The translations under genes were made by a program, and so were the position numbers. Shown here one piece after another: positions 18,257 to 28,101 of a stretch of 64,000 bases of DNA. Each line of letters opens with the position of its first letter. Positions within the stretch are counted from its first letter, which is position 1. The notes beneath the pieces were generated by a model, which was not told the origin of the DNA, searched no databases, and saw only the letters and a list, made by a program, of their open reading frames with translations. Source of the DNA: CAWAWP01 sp963841205 (GTDB taxonomy: Bacteria; Chloroflexota; Ktedonobacteria; Ktedonobacterales; JADMIN01); contig CAWJCH010000013.1 of the NCBI GenBank assembly GCA_963841205.1, positions 81,437-145,436 on the forward strand, given 5' to 3'.

Positions 18257-19243
18257 ATGAGCGACACGGCCACGTTGAGCCGCCTCTTCTCGTCGATAGA
18301 GCCTGACATGGAGGCGGTGAACGCGGCCTTCGAGGCGAGTGCCACCTCCGACCTTCCCATGCTGAACTCCGCGGCTGTGCACGCGGTTAACTCGCCGGGC
18401 AAGAAGCTGCGCACAGCATTGACCTTGCTCTCCGGCAAGCTGCTCGACTACCGCTTCGACCGGCTGCTGCCGCTCAGCGTCGCGCTCGAGATGGTCCACC
18501 TCGCCACCCTCGTGCATGACGACATCGTCGACAACGCCACCACGCGCCGTGGCCTCCCGACCGTGAACGCCCGCTACGGCACAAACATCGCCATCCTCCT
18601 CGGCGACTACCTCTTCGCCAAAACGGCCGGCCTCGTTGCCGACGTCGAAGACTTCCGCGTGGACAAACTTTTCTCCGAGACCGTGGCGCGCATCTGCGAA
18701 GGCTCGATCATCGAGATGCTCTCCGCGCACCGGCTCGACCTCTCTATCGACGCCTACCTCGAGCGCATCAGCCGTAAAACCGCCTGCCTGATGGCAGCCT
18801 GCTGCAAAGGCGGCGCGTACATCGGCGGCGGCACCGACGCGCAAGTGGCGCTGCTCGAACAGTACGGGCAGAACCTCGGCATGGCTTTCCAGATCATCGA
18901 CGACGTCCTCGACTACTCCGGTTCGCTCGCCACCGTCGGCAAGCCGGTCGGCAACGACCTGCGCCAGGGGCTCGTGACCCTCCCGCTCATATATGCGCTA
19001 CAGGGCGAGCAAAACGGCCACGTCGAGCGCGTGACGCAACTGGTCGAGCGCCCCGAATCGGACGATGCCGAGGTCGACGAGGTCGTGTCGTGGGTGCGCT
19101 CCGGCCCCGGCCCCGAAGAGGCGCTCAACCTCGCCCGGCACTACGCCGCCCGCGCCCGCGCCGTGCTCTCCGAGTTCGGTTCATCGGAGGAACGGGGCGT
19201 GCTTGAAGAGCTGGTCGAGTTCGTCGTGGCCCGCAGCAGCTAG
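18257..19243 (+). CDS. Polyprenyl diphosphate synthase (trans-isoprenyl type)
   Basis: 328 residues. The first Asp-rich motif is LVHDDIVDNATTRRG and the second is FQIIDDVLDYSG; PGKKLR near the start binds the allylic/homoallylic diphosphate. These are the hallmarks of octa/nona/heptaprenyl diphosphate synthases that make the quinone side chain. ATG 18257 is preferred because GGGGG lies just upstream; an in-frame ATG at 18209 would add 16 poorly supported residues. A TATAAT box lies near 18190. The UbiE gene follows, which suggests a role in menaquinone. Confidence 0.92.
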   Translation: MSDTATLSRLFSSIEPDMEAVNAAFEASATSDLPMLNSAAVHAVNSPGKKLRTALTLLSGKLLDYRFDRLLPLSVALEMVHLATLVHDDIVDNATTRRGLPTVNARYGTNIAILLGDYLFAKTAGLVADVEDFRVDKLFSETVARICEGSIIEMLSAHRLDLSIDAYLERISRKTACLMAACCKGGAYIGGGTDAQVALLEQYGQNLGMAFQIIDDVLDYSGSLATVGKPVGNDLRQGLVTLPLIYALQGEQNGHVERVTQLVERPESDDAEVDEVVSWVRSGPGPEEALNLARHYAARARAVLSEFGSSEERGVLEELVEFVVARSS

Positions 19244-19277
19244 TGCCCGCGCCGACCCGGCGCCGAAAGAACCTCCC

Positions 19278-20039
19278 ATGTCCACCATCATCCCAACCCC
19301 CACGCCGGAGTTGCGTGCCCGTTTCGACGCCGCCGGCGGCAAACCGACCTATGTGCGCGGCATGTTCGGCAATATCGCGCAGGTCTACGATCTGATGAAC
19401 GCCGTCATGACCGGCGGCATGGATCGCCGGTGGCGTGCCTTCGCCGCTCGGCAGATCGCGCTCGGCCCTGGCCAACGCGGGCTCGACATCGGTACCGGCA
19501 CCGGCGACCTAGCGATCGCCCTAGCCCGTGCCAGCGCCCCCGATGCCACGGTCGTCGGCGTCGACTTCACGCCGCAAATGCTAGAACTCGCCCGCCGGAA
19601 GTTACCCCGCACGCACCTGGAGGGGCGCGTCGAGTTCCGCCAGGGCGACGGCGAGCAGCTCGACTTCCCCGGCGATTCGTTCGACGCCTGCTGCTCCGCG
19701 TTCGTCGTCCGCAACCTCGACAACCTCGCCCGCGGCTTTTCCGAGATGCTGCGGGTGGTCAAGCCCGGCGGGCGCGTTGTCTGCCTGGAGATGACCCACC
19801 CGCGCAACCGCGTCTTCGCCGCCGCGTTCCGCGTGTACTTCGACAAGCTGGTGCCCCTGCTGGGCAAGCTCGTGGGCCGTTCCTTTGAGGCCTACAGCTA
19901 CCTCCCAACCTCGGTCACATCCTTCCCCGACGCGCCGCACCTCAAGGCCGTCATGGAGGCGGCGGGCTGGACAGACGTTCGCTACTACTATCGCGGGGGC
20001 GGCACCGTCGCCGTGCACGTCGCGACGAAGCCGGTCTGA
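19278..20039 (+). CDS. ubiE: UbiE/MenG demethylmenaquinone methyltransferase
   Basis: 253 residues. SAM-binding motif I is GLDIGTGTGDLAIALA near residue 73. VVGVDFTPQMLELAR and the UbiE signature regions YDLMNAVMTGGMDRRWR and ARGFSEMLRVVKPGGRVV follow, and the tail YSYLPTSVTSFPDA is also diagnostic. The enzyme methylates demethylmenaquinone in the last step of menaquinone synthesis. It starts 34 nt after the polyprenyl synthase, consistent with an operon for quinone side chain and head-group maturation. Confidence 0.93.
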   Translation: MSTIIPTPTPELRARFDAAGGKPTYVRGMFGNIAQVYDLMNAVMTGGMDRRWRAFAARQIALGPGQRGLDIGTGTGDLAIALARASAPDATVVGVDFTPQMLELARRKLPRTHLEGRVEFRQGDGEQLDFPGDSFDACCSAFVVRNLDNLARGFSEMLRVVKPGGRVVCLEMTHPRNRVFAAAFRVYFDKLVPLLGKLVGRSFEAYSYLPTSVTSFPDAPHLKAVMEAAGWTDVRYYYRGGGTVAVHVATKPV

Positions 20040-20052
20040 GGCTGCCCCATCC

Positions 20053-23000
20053 TCACGATGGCTTGCAGTCTGTCGCCGCGCCGCAGAATGCTGCCTTGCC
20101 GCCAACGATATCCCCTGGTTCGAAGGTCGGCTGCGCGACGACGCCGTTGCTCACAATCCGTTCGACAAAGAGGGCCCTGGCACTCACCGAGCCTTTACCA
20201 CCATATCCAACCGCACCGCTCACACCCATGAACGGGTGGGCACTGCTGAAGGTGAGAATGCCCGCGTCCACCTTGCCCGTGTCGAAGACCCCGACGACGC
20301 CATTCTGCACGTGCACGATGGGGCTGCTCGCCGAAATGAGCATGTGCGTCGCGTCGTAGGAGAGCATCGTCGTCGAATCGGGCTCTGCGGAACCGAACTG
20401 CGCGGTGTATGCGCCTTGGATGAGTTGCGGCTGATTGTAGAGGATGTCGGGACCGAGATCGGTCTGATCGTTCCAGACATTGGCATCGGCGAGGAGGGTA
20501 ACGTAGACGTTGCGCTCCTGGAAAATCTTTGGATTGCTGCGCACGAGTTGAGCGACGCTGGTCGAGCCTGCTCCGACAAGCGCTTGCGAATAGCCGTGTG
20601 AGTCAACCAACACGTTCGGCGGCGCTCCCGTTGACCAATACTGCTGCGCCGAAACCAATTGGGCGAGCGCCACGATGCTGGCGTCACAATTGTCGCCGCA
20701 CGCGACGAATATGAGGTCATCTCGCTGCGAATTCGCCGCTGCGACATCGACATCGAGAGACGCCGCGGATCCGCTGGTGTAAGGAGCCGTGTCAAGGCGT
20801 ATGCCGTTGCCGGCGTACTTACTCGCCAATTCTTGTTGGAATCCGTTCGTCGTGTGCACACTGGCCGGGCTCTTCGCGTCCGTCAGGAGCAGAATACGTT
20901 GCGCACCCAGCTTGCTCACTGCCGCGTCCGCAAGCTCGGAACCCTGCACCAAATCGGCGGGGGCCAGCGGAAAGAAGTTGACGCCGACGCCCGCCACGTC
21001 GTCGGGGGAGGCGGTGGGAGCGACCACCGCGAGGTTCGCTGGTTTGAGGGTGGTAACGGCGAGCTGCGTCTCATCCGCCTGCGGCCAGCCGACGAGTCCA
21101 ACGAAATGTTGAGCGTTGCCCTCCTGGAGGATATTGAGCAGGAAGCCCGATACCACCGACACGTCCGAAAGTATCGCGCCGGAGTTGGCGATCTCCACAC
21201 GAAGCTTCACGCCATTCGGCAGTACATTGCTGGACGGACTTGCATCGGGATGATTTACGAACTGTTGCAAGAGAAAGACGCCTTGCAGCTCCGAGCGCGC
21301 CGCATCGTCGTCCATGCCGAACGCGACGCCCACGGCGAGCGTGACGTAGGGCGCCTTCGAGATGAGGATGCCCATGTTTTCAGCGTAAATGGCCGCCTCG
21401 GCATCGGACGGGTCGGCTGCTTCCGCCCTGGTATAGGCGGCAAGCGCGGCCGGATAGTCATTCGCCGAAATGGCCAGGGCGCCCGCCTGCTTAGCCGCCG
21501 TGTCCGGGCGCTGTGTGTCGAAGATCAGCTCACCGGCGCTGATACCGATCCCGCGGCTTTGATAATCTGCCGCGATCTGATTCGGCGTCGGGTTGCCCGC
21601 GGTTCCCGTGCCGCTCGGACGCGGCGTCGTCGCATACAGCGCACCGGCGCCCAAGCCAATCAAGAGGAGTAGGACGATTGCGATGAGCAGCATTGGACGC
21701 GAATCTGCCCGACGTCGCGGCAGCTCGAGCCGACCGCGTGCGTTTCGCACGGGCATCAGGGAATCCGCGATCGGATCGTTCCGTAAGTCGTCGGGAACGA
21801 GCGTGCGGCGCCCCGTGGCCAGCGGTTCGAGGGCGTCGCGCAATTCCTGCGCGCTGCCATAGCGCTGTGTCGCCGAAGGCCGCAGGCCCCGCCCGAGCAC
21901 CTCTTCGAGTTCGAGCGAGACGTTGGGATTCTGTCGCCGTGCGGGCGGATGCATCCAGTTTGCCCGGGGCGGCGGCGCGGAGCCCGTTACGGCGTGCTGC
22001 AGAATTGCGCAAGCCGCATAGAGGTCAGAGCGCGTCGTAGCCGTGCCGCGAGCCTGCTCGGGCGCCGCGTAGCCTGGGACGCCACCCGCCACGCCATAGC
22101 TGCTCGCGATGGACGGCGGCAGCATCAGGACCGCCGATTGCCCCACCAGCATCACGTTGCCGCTTGGCCGCAGCACGACGTTCGCTGGACTGAGATTTCC
22201 GTGTACCACCGCAGGCTGCTGCCCTTCGAGCAGCGCGAGCGCATCCACGATTTGCAGCGCATAGCGGATGGCCGAGGTCTCGTCGAGCGGGCCACGCGCG
22301 CGGTGCAAGCGATCGAGCAAGAGATCGCCCGAGGGCAGCTCGAAGACGAGGAACTGACGCCCGCCCTCCGTGAACTGATCCAGCAACTTTGCCGTCACGC
22401 CGGATTCGGAAACGGCCTGCAAGCGATTCGCGACAAGCCTGCGCACCTGTTCACCGCCGTCGGCCATACCGTGTTGAAGGGGCAGCTCCTGAATCAGCAA
22501 GCGTCCCCCGGCAAGGTTGCTGTCTAGCGCGAGCATCAATGGCGGCTCACCACCTTGCGGGCGGAGCTGCGGGGCGGCCTGAAATGGCTGCAACAGTCGA
22601 TAGCGTCCGCCCTTCAACGTCGCGCCCGGCCCTAGGCTTTGCGGTTGCTGATGCCTACCCAGCGACGAATCACTGATGATCCCAAATCCACCCCCGCGAG
22701 GAGCCGGCTCCCGATTTGTAGACGGCCACCCGCTCAGATCCGATTGCCGGCCCGGTTGATATCCCCCAGGCACGAGAGCGCCGCCCGGGGACGGCGGCTC
22801 GGCCGGCGGAAACACTCCCGGCGGCATCCCCGGCCAGCCTTGCACGTCGTCGGCGCCGAAGGGCGAGCGTCGCTGCTCGGAGTTCGGCTGTGAGAGCCAA
22901 GGCGGCAGCAGGTTCCCGTCTGCGGACGCTTGCGGAGTTTCGGACGGCGTCGGGCCGCCGCGCAGTGCGCTGGCAAGCCACGAGGACGAGTCATCCGCCG

Positions 23001-23157
23001 CCCGCGCGGGTGGGGGGCTGGCATCCTGACCGCCACCCAGCGTGCCCAAAGCGTTCCACCAGGGGCGCTCGGCAGTGTAGTCGACGAGCGGAGTGCCGCA
23101 GCGCGCGCACTGGTCAGCGGTCGCGAGATTTTCGAGGCCGCAGCGCGGGCACAGCAT
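20053..23157 (-). CDS. Receptor-like pseudokinase with zinc ribbon and periplasmic-binding-protein domain
   Basis: About 1034 residues. Order: a zinc ribbon (LCPRCGLENLATADQCARCG) at the N-terminus; a Pro/Gly-rich linker to about 180; a kinase-like domain at about 185-450; one transmembrane helix at about 490-512; then a helical repeat segment (YPAALAAYTRAEAADPSDAE) and a type-1 periplasmic-binding-like domain to the end. The kinase catalytic loop reads VHGNLSPANV instead of HRDxKPxN, and the DFG position reads VGQS. The Lys/Asp machinery therefore looks lost while the APEQ motif remains. The outer domain (SKLGAQRILLLTDAKSP, LARLVSAQQ-type segments) resembles Leu/Ile/Val-binding sensors. ATG 23157 is preferred over GTG 23163 because of GGGGGAG spacing. 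It probably senses a ligand and signals by scaffolding. Confidence 0.75.
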   Translation of the reverse strand: MLCPRCGLENLATADQCARCGTPLVDYTAERPWWNALGTLGGGQDASPPPARAADDSSSWLASALRGGPTPSETPQASADGNLLPPWLSQPNSEQRRSPFGADDVQGWPGMPPGVFPPAEPPSPGGALVPGGYQPGRQSDLSGWPSTNREPAPRGGGFGIISDSSLGRHQQPQSLGPGATLKGGRYRLLQPFQAAPQLRPQGGEPPLMLALDSNLAGGRLLIQELPLQHGMADGGEQVRRLVANRLQAVSESGVTAKLLDQFTEGGRQFLVFELPSGDLLLDRLHRARGPLDETSAIRYALQIVDALALLEGQQPAVVHGNLSPANVVLRPSGNVMLVGQSAVLMLPPSIASSYGVAGGVPGYAAPEQARGTATTRSDLYAACAILQHAVTGSAPPPRANWMHPPARRQNPNVSLELEEVLGRGLRPSATQRYGSAQELRDALEPLATGRRTLVPDDLRNDPIADSLMPVRNARGRLELPRRRADSRPMLLIAIVLLLLIGLGAGALYATTPRPSGTGTAGNPTPNQIAADYQSRGIGISAGELIFDTQRPDTAAKQAGALAISANDYPAALAAYTRAEAADPSDAEAAIYAENMGILISKAPYVTLAVGVAFGMDDDAARSELQGVFLLQQFVNHPDASPSSNVLPNGVKLRVEIANSGAILSDVSVVSGFLLNILQEGNAQHFVGLVGWPQADETQLAVTTLKPANLAVVAPTASPDDVAGVGVNFFPLAPADLVQGSELADAAVSKLGAQRILLLTDAKSPASVHTTNGFQQELASKYAGNGIRLDTAPYTSGSAASLDVDVAAANSQRDDLIFVACGDNCDASIVALAQLVSAQQYWSTGAPPNVLVDSHGYSQALVGAGSTSVAQLVRSNPKIFQERNVYVTLLADANVWNDQTDLGPDILYNQPQLIQGAYTAQFGSAEPDSTTMLSYDATHMLISASSPIVHVQNGVVGVFDTGKVDAGILTFSSAHPFMGVSGAVGYGGKGSVSARALFVERIVSNGVVAQPTFEPGDIVGGKAAFCGAATDCKPS

Positions 23158-23414
23158 AGCCACCTCTCCCCCAGGACCTCACCCGATCACGCACGTGGAG
23201 ATCGACGATCTTCCACGCCGTCACCGCGCAGCGAGCCACTGTCGACAACCCGAACATGTAATCGCGCAGCCCGGAGCGCTGATGGCATCGCCTCGATCTG
23301 CCTTACAATGTGCCTATTGTACTGCGCTGGTCAAACCTTCGCCCGTTTGGCAGGGCGGCGCCGTCGTCGGTAGAATAACGCACGGAAGCACACATAGCAC
23401 CTGCTTTCCCCCAA

Positions 23415-24143
23415 GTGAGGCATCCCGTGGAGAACTTGCCCGAAAACCAGCCTGGCGTCTCGGTCGACGAGGCGCCTACGTCATCGGCATCCGCCGCCCC
23501 TATGCTGCCTCCGCCGCCGGTCCGCAGTACACTCCCCGAGACATGGGGCTGGGTATGGAAGGATACGGCCTTTCGCCTGGCGCCGTTCGCCGCCGCCGCA
23601 CTGGTCTACGCAAAGGTGTCTGGCAGAGGACTGCGCGGCATCGGTTTGACGTGCGACGAGCTGCCCCGCGAGATCGGCCTCGGCCTGGCGCTGGGGCTGC
23701 CCATGCTCGGCGCCTCCATCGCGTTCCGCGCCTGGGACGCGCCGCGCTACCGGCTGCCCACCGCCGCCGATCAGGCGCTACAATCCACCTTCTATTTCGG
23801 GCTCAACGCGCCAATCGAGGAACTCTTCTGGCGCGGCGCCGTCCAGAATCTCGCCATAGATGGGCTGAGGCGCGTCCCGCGCATACGATCGGCAGCCGCG
23901 CCGTTGGGATGGGCACTCACCACCGCCGTCTTCGGGGCCTATCACCGACTTGGCAACTGGCGTTGGCGCTCCATTGCGGGCGTCACGGCAGCCGGTGCCG
24001 CATTCGGCGCGACCTATCTCGCTTCGCGCCGCCGCTCACTCGTCTCCACCATCATCGTCCACGGGTTCGCCACCGCAGGCTTCCTCAGCTGGGGCGACGC
24101 CGCGCTGCACGCCACGCGAAACCTCCGCAAAGCTCGAACGTGA
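23415..24143 (+). CDS. CPBP-family intramembrane glutamic endopeptidase
   Basis: About 242 residues from GTG 23415; GTG 23427 is an alternative. A Pro-rich N-terminus is followed by several transmembrane helices. The CPBP/Abi motifs are present: APIEELFWRGAVQ (EExxxR), then FGAYHRLGNWRW and a final IIVHGFATA with its histidine. Such proteases are related to CAAX prenyl proteases and are often linked to maturation or immunity of small peptides, but no peptide gene is visible nearby. Role unknown. Confidence 0.8.
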   Translation: MRHPVENLPENQPGVSVDEAPTSSASAAPMLPPPPVRSTLPETWGWVWKDTAFRLAPFAAAALVYAKVSGRGLRGIGLTCDELPREIGLGLALGLPMLGASIAFRAWDAPRYRLPTAADQALQSTFYFGLNAPIEELFWRGAVQNLAIDGLRRVPRIRSAAAPLGWALTTAVFGAYHRLGNWRWRSIAGVTAAGAAFGATYLASRRRSLVSTIIVHGFATAGFLSWGDAALHATRNLRKART

Positions 24144-24279
24144 ACCCGCGCGGCTCGAACACGTTCTCGCCCTGCGGCTCAGCCCGGGCGATCCGTACCG
24201 AGGCACTCACAGGTCGTGGATGTTCGCAGGCGCCTGCCAGAGGACTTTCCAACTCCCGCCCAATACTCACCGAGGGCCC

Positions 24280-24525
24280 AGCAAAATCCTGGCTTTCATC
24301 CCCCTGCCTTGAGGCAGGGGGATGAAAGCCAGTCCGGTCCAATGGCCGTTGCTCTACCCGTTCGGTAGAAGAGTGCCCTGTACGGCCGAGCAACGTAGCC
24401 TCTTCGGACGCCACCCCGTACCATCGGGCCGGGCAGGCCCGTCAGGCGCTAACGCGGTGGGGTACCCCATGGGGTACCACATACGTAGCCTGAGCATCCC
24501 CGGCGTTTACGCCTGGGGAGTGTCA
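24280..24525 (+). mobile_element. Family-A non-autonomous IS200/IS605-type element, copy 1
   Basis: 246 bp. It starts AGCAAAATCCTGG. The left hairpin (24291-24330) has a perfect 18-bp stem around TTGA, with arms beginning GGCTTTCATCCCC. It then carries the GGGCCGGGCAGGCCC stem and ends with CCCCGGCGTTTACGCCTGGGG and AGTGTCA. A nearly identical copy lies at 47556-47800. This copy has an extra GGTACCCC repeat near 24465. No coding capacity. Confidence 0.75.
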
Positions 24526-24648
24526 CTGGTCTTCAGTCCGCGTCCCGGTGCGCCGGCACTGCGCTGGTACGTTCCCCCCGATGCCAGGCAGCTGGTGCAA
24601 TCAACCGGCGGACCCGGCGTTTAGGCGGACGTGATGCAACTCACTGCA

Positions 24649-25587
24649 TCAGAGCCGGAACGCTAGTGGCGCGGGCATCGCCAGCAGCCCCACGAGGAGC
24701 GTCGCAGCCACGAGAAGGTAGGCGACGGCGATGAAGAGGCGAGAGCCCAACGAAATGCGGAAGAATGGCGATCGCCTGTCAGCCGTCAGCGAGCGCACCA
24801 GCGCGGGCAGGCAGAAGAAAATAACCAGCGCCAGCAGCAGGTAGTTGGCTGAGGACAGCGCGTACCACACGATCAACGCGAATACCAGTGGGCTGAGAAA
24901 CGGCGTGATCGCGTTGGCGACCCGGCCGCCGTCCAGCGGCAGGATCGGCACGAGATTGAGCAGGTTCAGCGCATACGCCAGGAACGTGAGCGGCAGAAAG
25001 AGCTTGTTCCCCGTCTGCTCATACAACGCGAGGCAGCCCAACGCACTGAAGCACCCGGCCAGTGGTCCCGCCAACGCGATGATCGCATCGTCGCGCACCG
25101 TTTGCGGCATGCGACGCATCGCAACATAGGCTCCGATGAGCGGGATGAAAACCGGCAGCGCCGCCGGCAACCCTTTGGCCCGAATCACTACGTAGTGCCC
25201 CAGCTCGTGCACAAGCAGCAGCACGGTGATGCCGAGGCTCAGCAGCAGTGCCCTGGTGCCGAAACCGTAACGCAGCCCCAGCAGACCGTCGTACAGCGCC
25301 ACGCTCACCACGAAACTGCCGATGCTGAGGAGCGCACCCGATGGGGTAGGCGCCGGCGCGGACGTGCGAGTGGGCAAGGGCGCGGGCGGATAGGGCGGAT
25401 AGGGCGGATAGGGCGGATAGGGCGGGTACGGTGGCGCGCTCCCGCCCCCCGCCGGGCCGTTCGGACTCGCCCAGCGAATCGGCGAAGGCGGTGGTCCCAC
25501 CCACGGCGAAGGCGGTGGTCCCACCCACGGCGAAGGAGCGCGACTACCGTGCGCGGGGTCATCCTCAGGCTCCGACGGCACGCACAT
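24649..25587 (-). CDS. Site-2 protease-like metalloprotease (M50 family)
   Basis: 312 residues. The first 90 residues are a cytoplasmic Pro-rich tail made of slippage-prone repeats: PPYPPYPPY and a doubled SPWVGPP. The membrane domain has the zinc motif VHELGHYVV near residue 137 and the second zinc-ligand motif LPLDGGRVANA near residue 232, plus about six helices. These are the M50 catalytic signatures; S2Ps cut transmembrane anchors of anti-sigma factors and other proteins. GAGGAG lies 6 nt upstream of ATG 25587. No partner anti-sigma factor is adjacent. Confidence 0.85.
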   Translation of the reverse strand: MCVPSEPEDDPAHGSRAPSPWVGPPPSPWVGPPPSPIRWASPNGPAGGGSAPPYPPYPPYPPYPPYPPAPLPTRTSAPAPTPSGALLSIGSFVVSVALYDGLLGLRYGFGTRALLLSLGITVLLLVHELGHYVVIRAKGLPAALPVFIPLIGAYVAMRRMPQTVRDDAIIALAGPLAGCFSALGCLALYEQTGNKLFLPLTFLAYALNLLNLVPILPLDGGRVANAITPFLSPLVFALIVWYALSSANYLLLALVIFFCLPALVRSLTADRRSPFFRISLGSRLFIAVAYLLVAATLLVGLLAMPAPLAFRL

Positions 25588-25781
25588 GCGCTGCTCCTCG
25601 CTCGGTCCCGCGCAGTCGAGCGGACGACGGGTCCGCGTGTGGGACGCGAATGCAGTAGACGGATTGTAGCATCGCGCGATCCAAAGCGTAACGCCCCGCG
25701 ACTTGACATGGACTCCTATAGAGGATGGTTAGAGGATGGTGACGCAACGTAGTGCCGCGCCACCGAGAATGGAGTTCAAAC

Positions 25782-26383
<602 letters not shown>

Positions 26384-26387
<4 letters not shown>

Positions 26388-27991
26388 CGCCCAGTAGCGA
26401 GCGCCGAGCGAATCAGCGGCGCGAGCCGGGCCACGCCCACGCGCAGCGCGTCTTCTCGCTGCCCGCCGAATCCCAATAGGAGGCCGGGATTCGCGTCGCG
26501 CGCGTAGTGCGGCGAGAGCGCCGTCACCGCGATGCCGTCCCGGCTGGCGGCCTCGGCGAGCGCCACGTCGTCCACCGCGCCGACAAAGCCGATCACCAAA
26601 TGGATGCCAGCCTCCGCCGGCCCGATCGTCACGGCACCACCGAGCTCCTCGCGCAGCGCCTCCACCAGGGCATCGCGGCGCGCGCGATAGAGTCGCCGCA
26701 CGCGCCCGAGGTGTCGTTCGAGTTCGCCCGAGTCGATGAACCGCGTGACCGCGAGCGCGTCGCTCCACGTGGGATGCCGGTCGCTCGCCGCCCGCGCCCG
26801 CGCGACCGGCTCCACCAGCCAACCGGGCAGCACCGCGTAAGCGAGCCGGGTGGCGGGGTAAAGCGCCTTGGCGAAGGTGCCGAGGTAGATCACTTCGTCG
26901 CGCTCATCCAGACCGCGCAGTGCCTCCAGGGGCTGCCCTTCAAGCCGCAGGTCGCCGTCGTAGTCGTCTTCCACGATCACCGCGCCCATGCGCTGCGCCC
27001 ACTCCAAAAGTGACACGCGCCGCTCCAACGTCAAGGTCACACCGAGCGGAAATTGATGCGAGGGAGTCACCACCGCCAGCCGCGCGTCGCCCCCTTCGTT
27101 CCCCGTCGTCCAAGGCAGACGATCCGTGACGATGCCGCTGGCGTCCGCCGGGACCGCCTGCAGTTGCGCCCCCTCGGCCAAGAACGCTGCGTGAAAGCCG
27201 ATGTAGCTCGGATCTTCCACGATAAGCCGTTGCCCTGGCTCGATCAGTAGTCGCGCGAGGATCGCCAGCATCTGCTGCACGCTGCCCGCGATGAGCAGCT
27301 GCTCCGCCTCGCAGCGCACCGCACGCGAGCGACGCAGCCACCCCGCGATCGCCTGGCGCGTCTCCAACGGGCCGAGCAGCGCATCCCAGCGACCCGCGCG
27401 CGCCGCATCCTCGCGCTGCGACGCGCGACGCTCCGACAACTGATCCGCCGGGTCCGGCCAGCCGACCGCACGCCGCCAACGTACCCAAGGGAACGCGTCC
27501 GCCGCCCCGATCGACGGGCGAAAGTCGAAGCGCGCCGGGTCGGGGTTGCCAGATCCGCCAAGCGGGATCGCCGCGATGCGTCGCGCCCACGACGAGAGCC
27601 GCGACGGCGCCGTCGAGTCGGCCATCGACGACCTAGCCACCGTCGAGTCCGGCGGACCCGCCGCGCGCGGGCCAGAGCCACCGTGCGCATCACCGGCCTC
27701 GCGAAGCGTCGAGGCGGCACCGCCGAATACCGAGGCGACGAACGTGCCCGCGCCGACTTTGCCGTAGACGTAGCCCTCCGCGCGCAGCCAGTCGTACGCC
27801 GTGGCGACCGTCAGCCGCGCCACGCCGAGGCGACGCGCCAAATCGCGCGTGGGCGGAAGGCGTTCGCCCGCCCGCAGGCGTCCCGTCACCACCGCCTCGC
27901 GCACCTGCGCGTAGAGCTGCCGCGTCAGGCCCTCCGGCGCGGTCTCGCTCCGGTCGAGGGTCAGGAGCAGATCGACACGATGTTCTTGCAC
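26384..27991 (-). CDS. MocR/GntR-family regulator with aminotransferase-like domain
   Basis: About 535 residues from GTG 27991; the start is not certain. The N-terminal GntR winged helix is clear: GLTRQLYAQVREAVVTGRLR, then LPPTRDLARRLGVARLTVATAYDWL. The C-terminal PLP fold-type I domain includes QQMLAILARLLIEPGQRL, VEDPSYIGFH, IVEDDYDGDLR and the lysine region YLGTFAKALYPATRLAY. MocR proteins such as PdxR and GabR sense PLP-linked metabolites and usually control a neighbouring gene. Here the upstream neighbour is a tnpB remnant, so the native target may have been displaced. Confidence 0.88.
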
Positions 27992-28101
27992 AATTGGCCC
28001 GGCACTCCACGCGATCTCAAATAGAACCACCGATCCATTGTCTCCCACAGGCCCGCCAACGGCAAGTGCCAACGGCCAAGAGTTCTGACACTCCGCACGG
28101 G

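Noticed and set aside
25387..25530. Tandem repeats that might be a regulatory array
   Set aside because: They encode the Pro-rich tail of the site-2 protease in frame.
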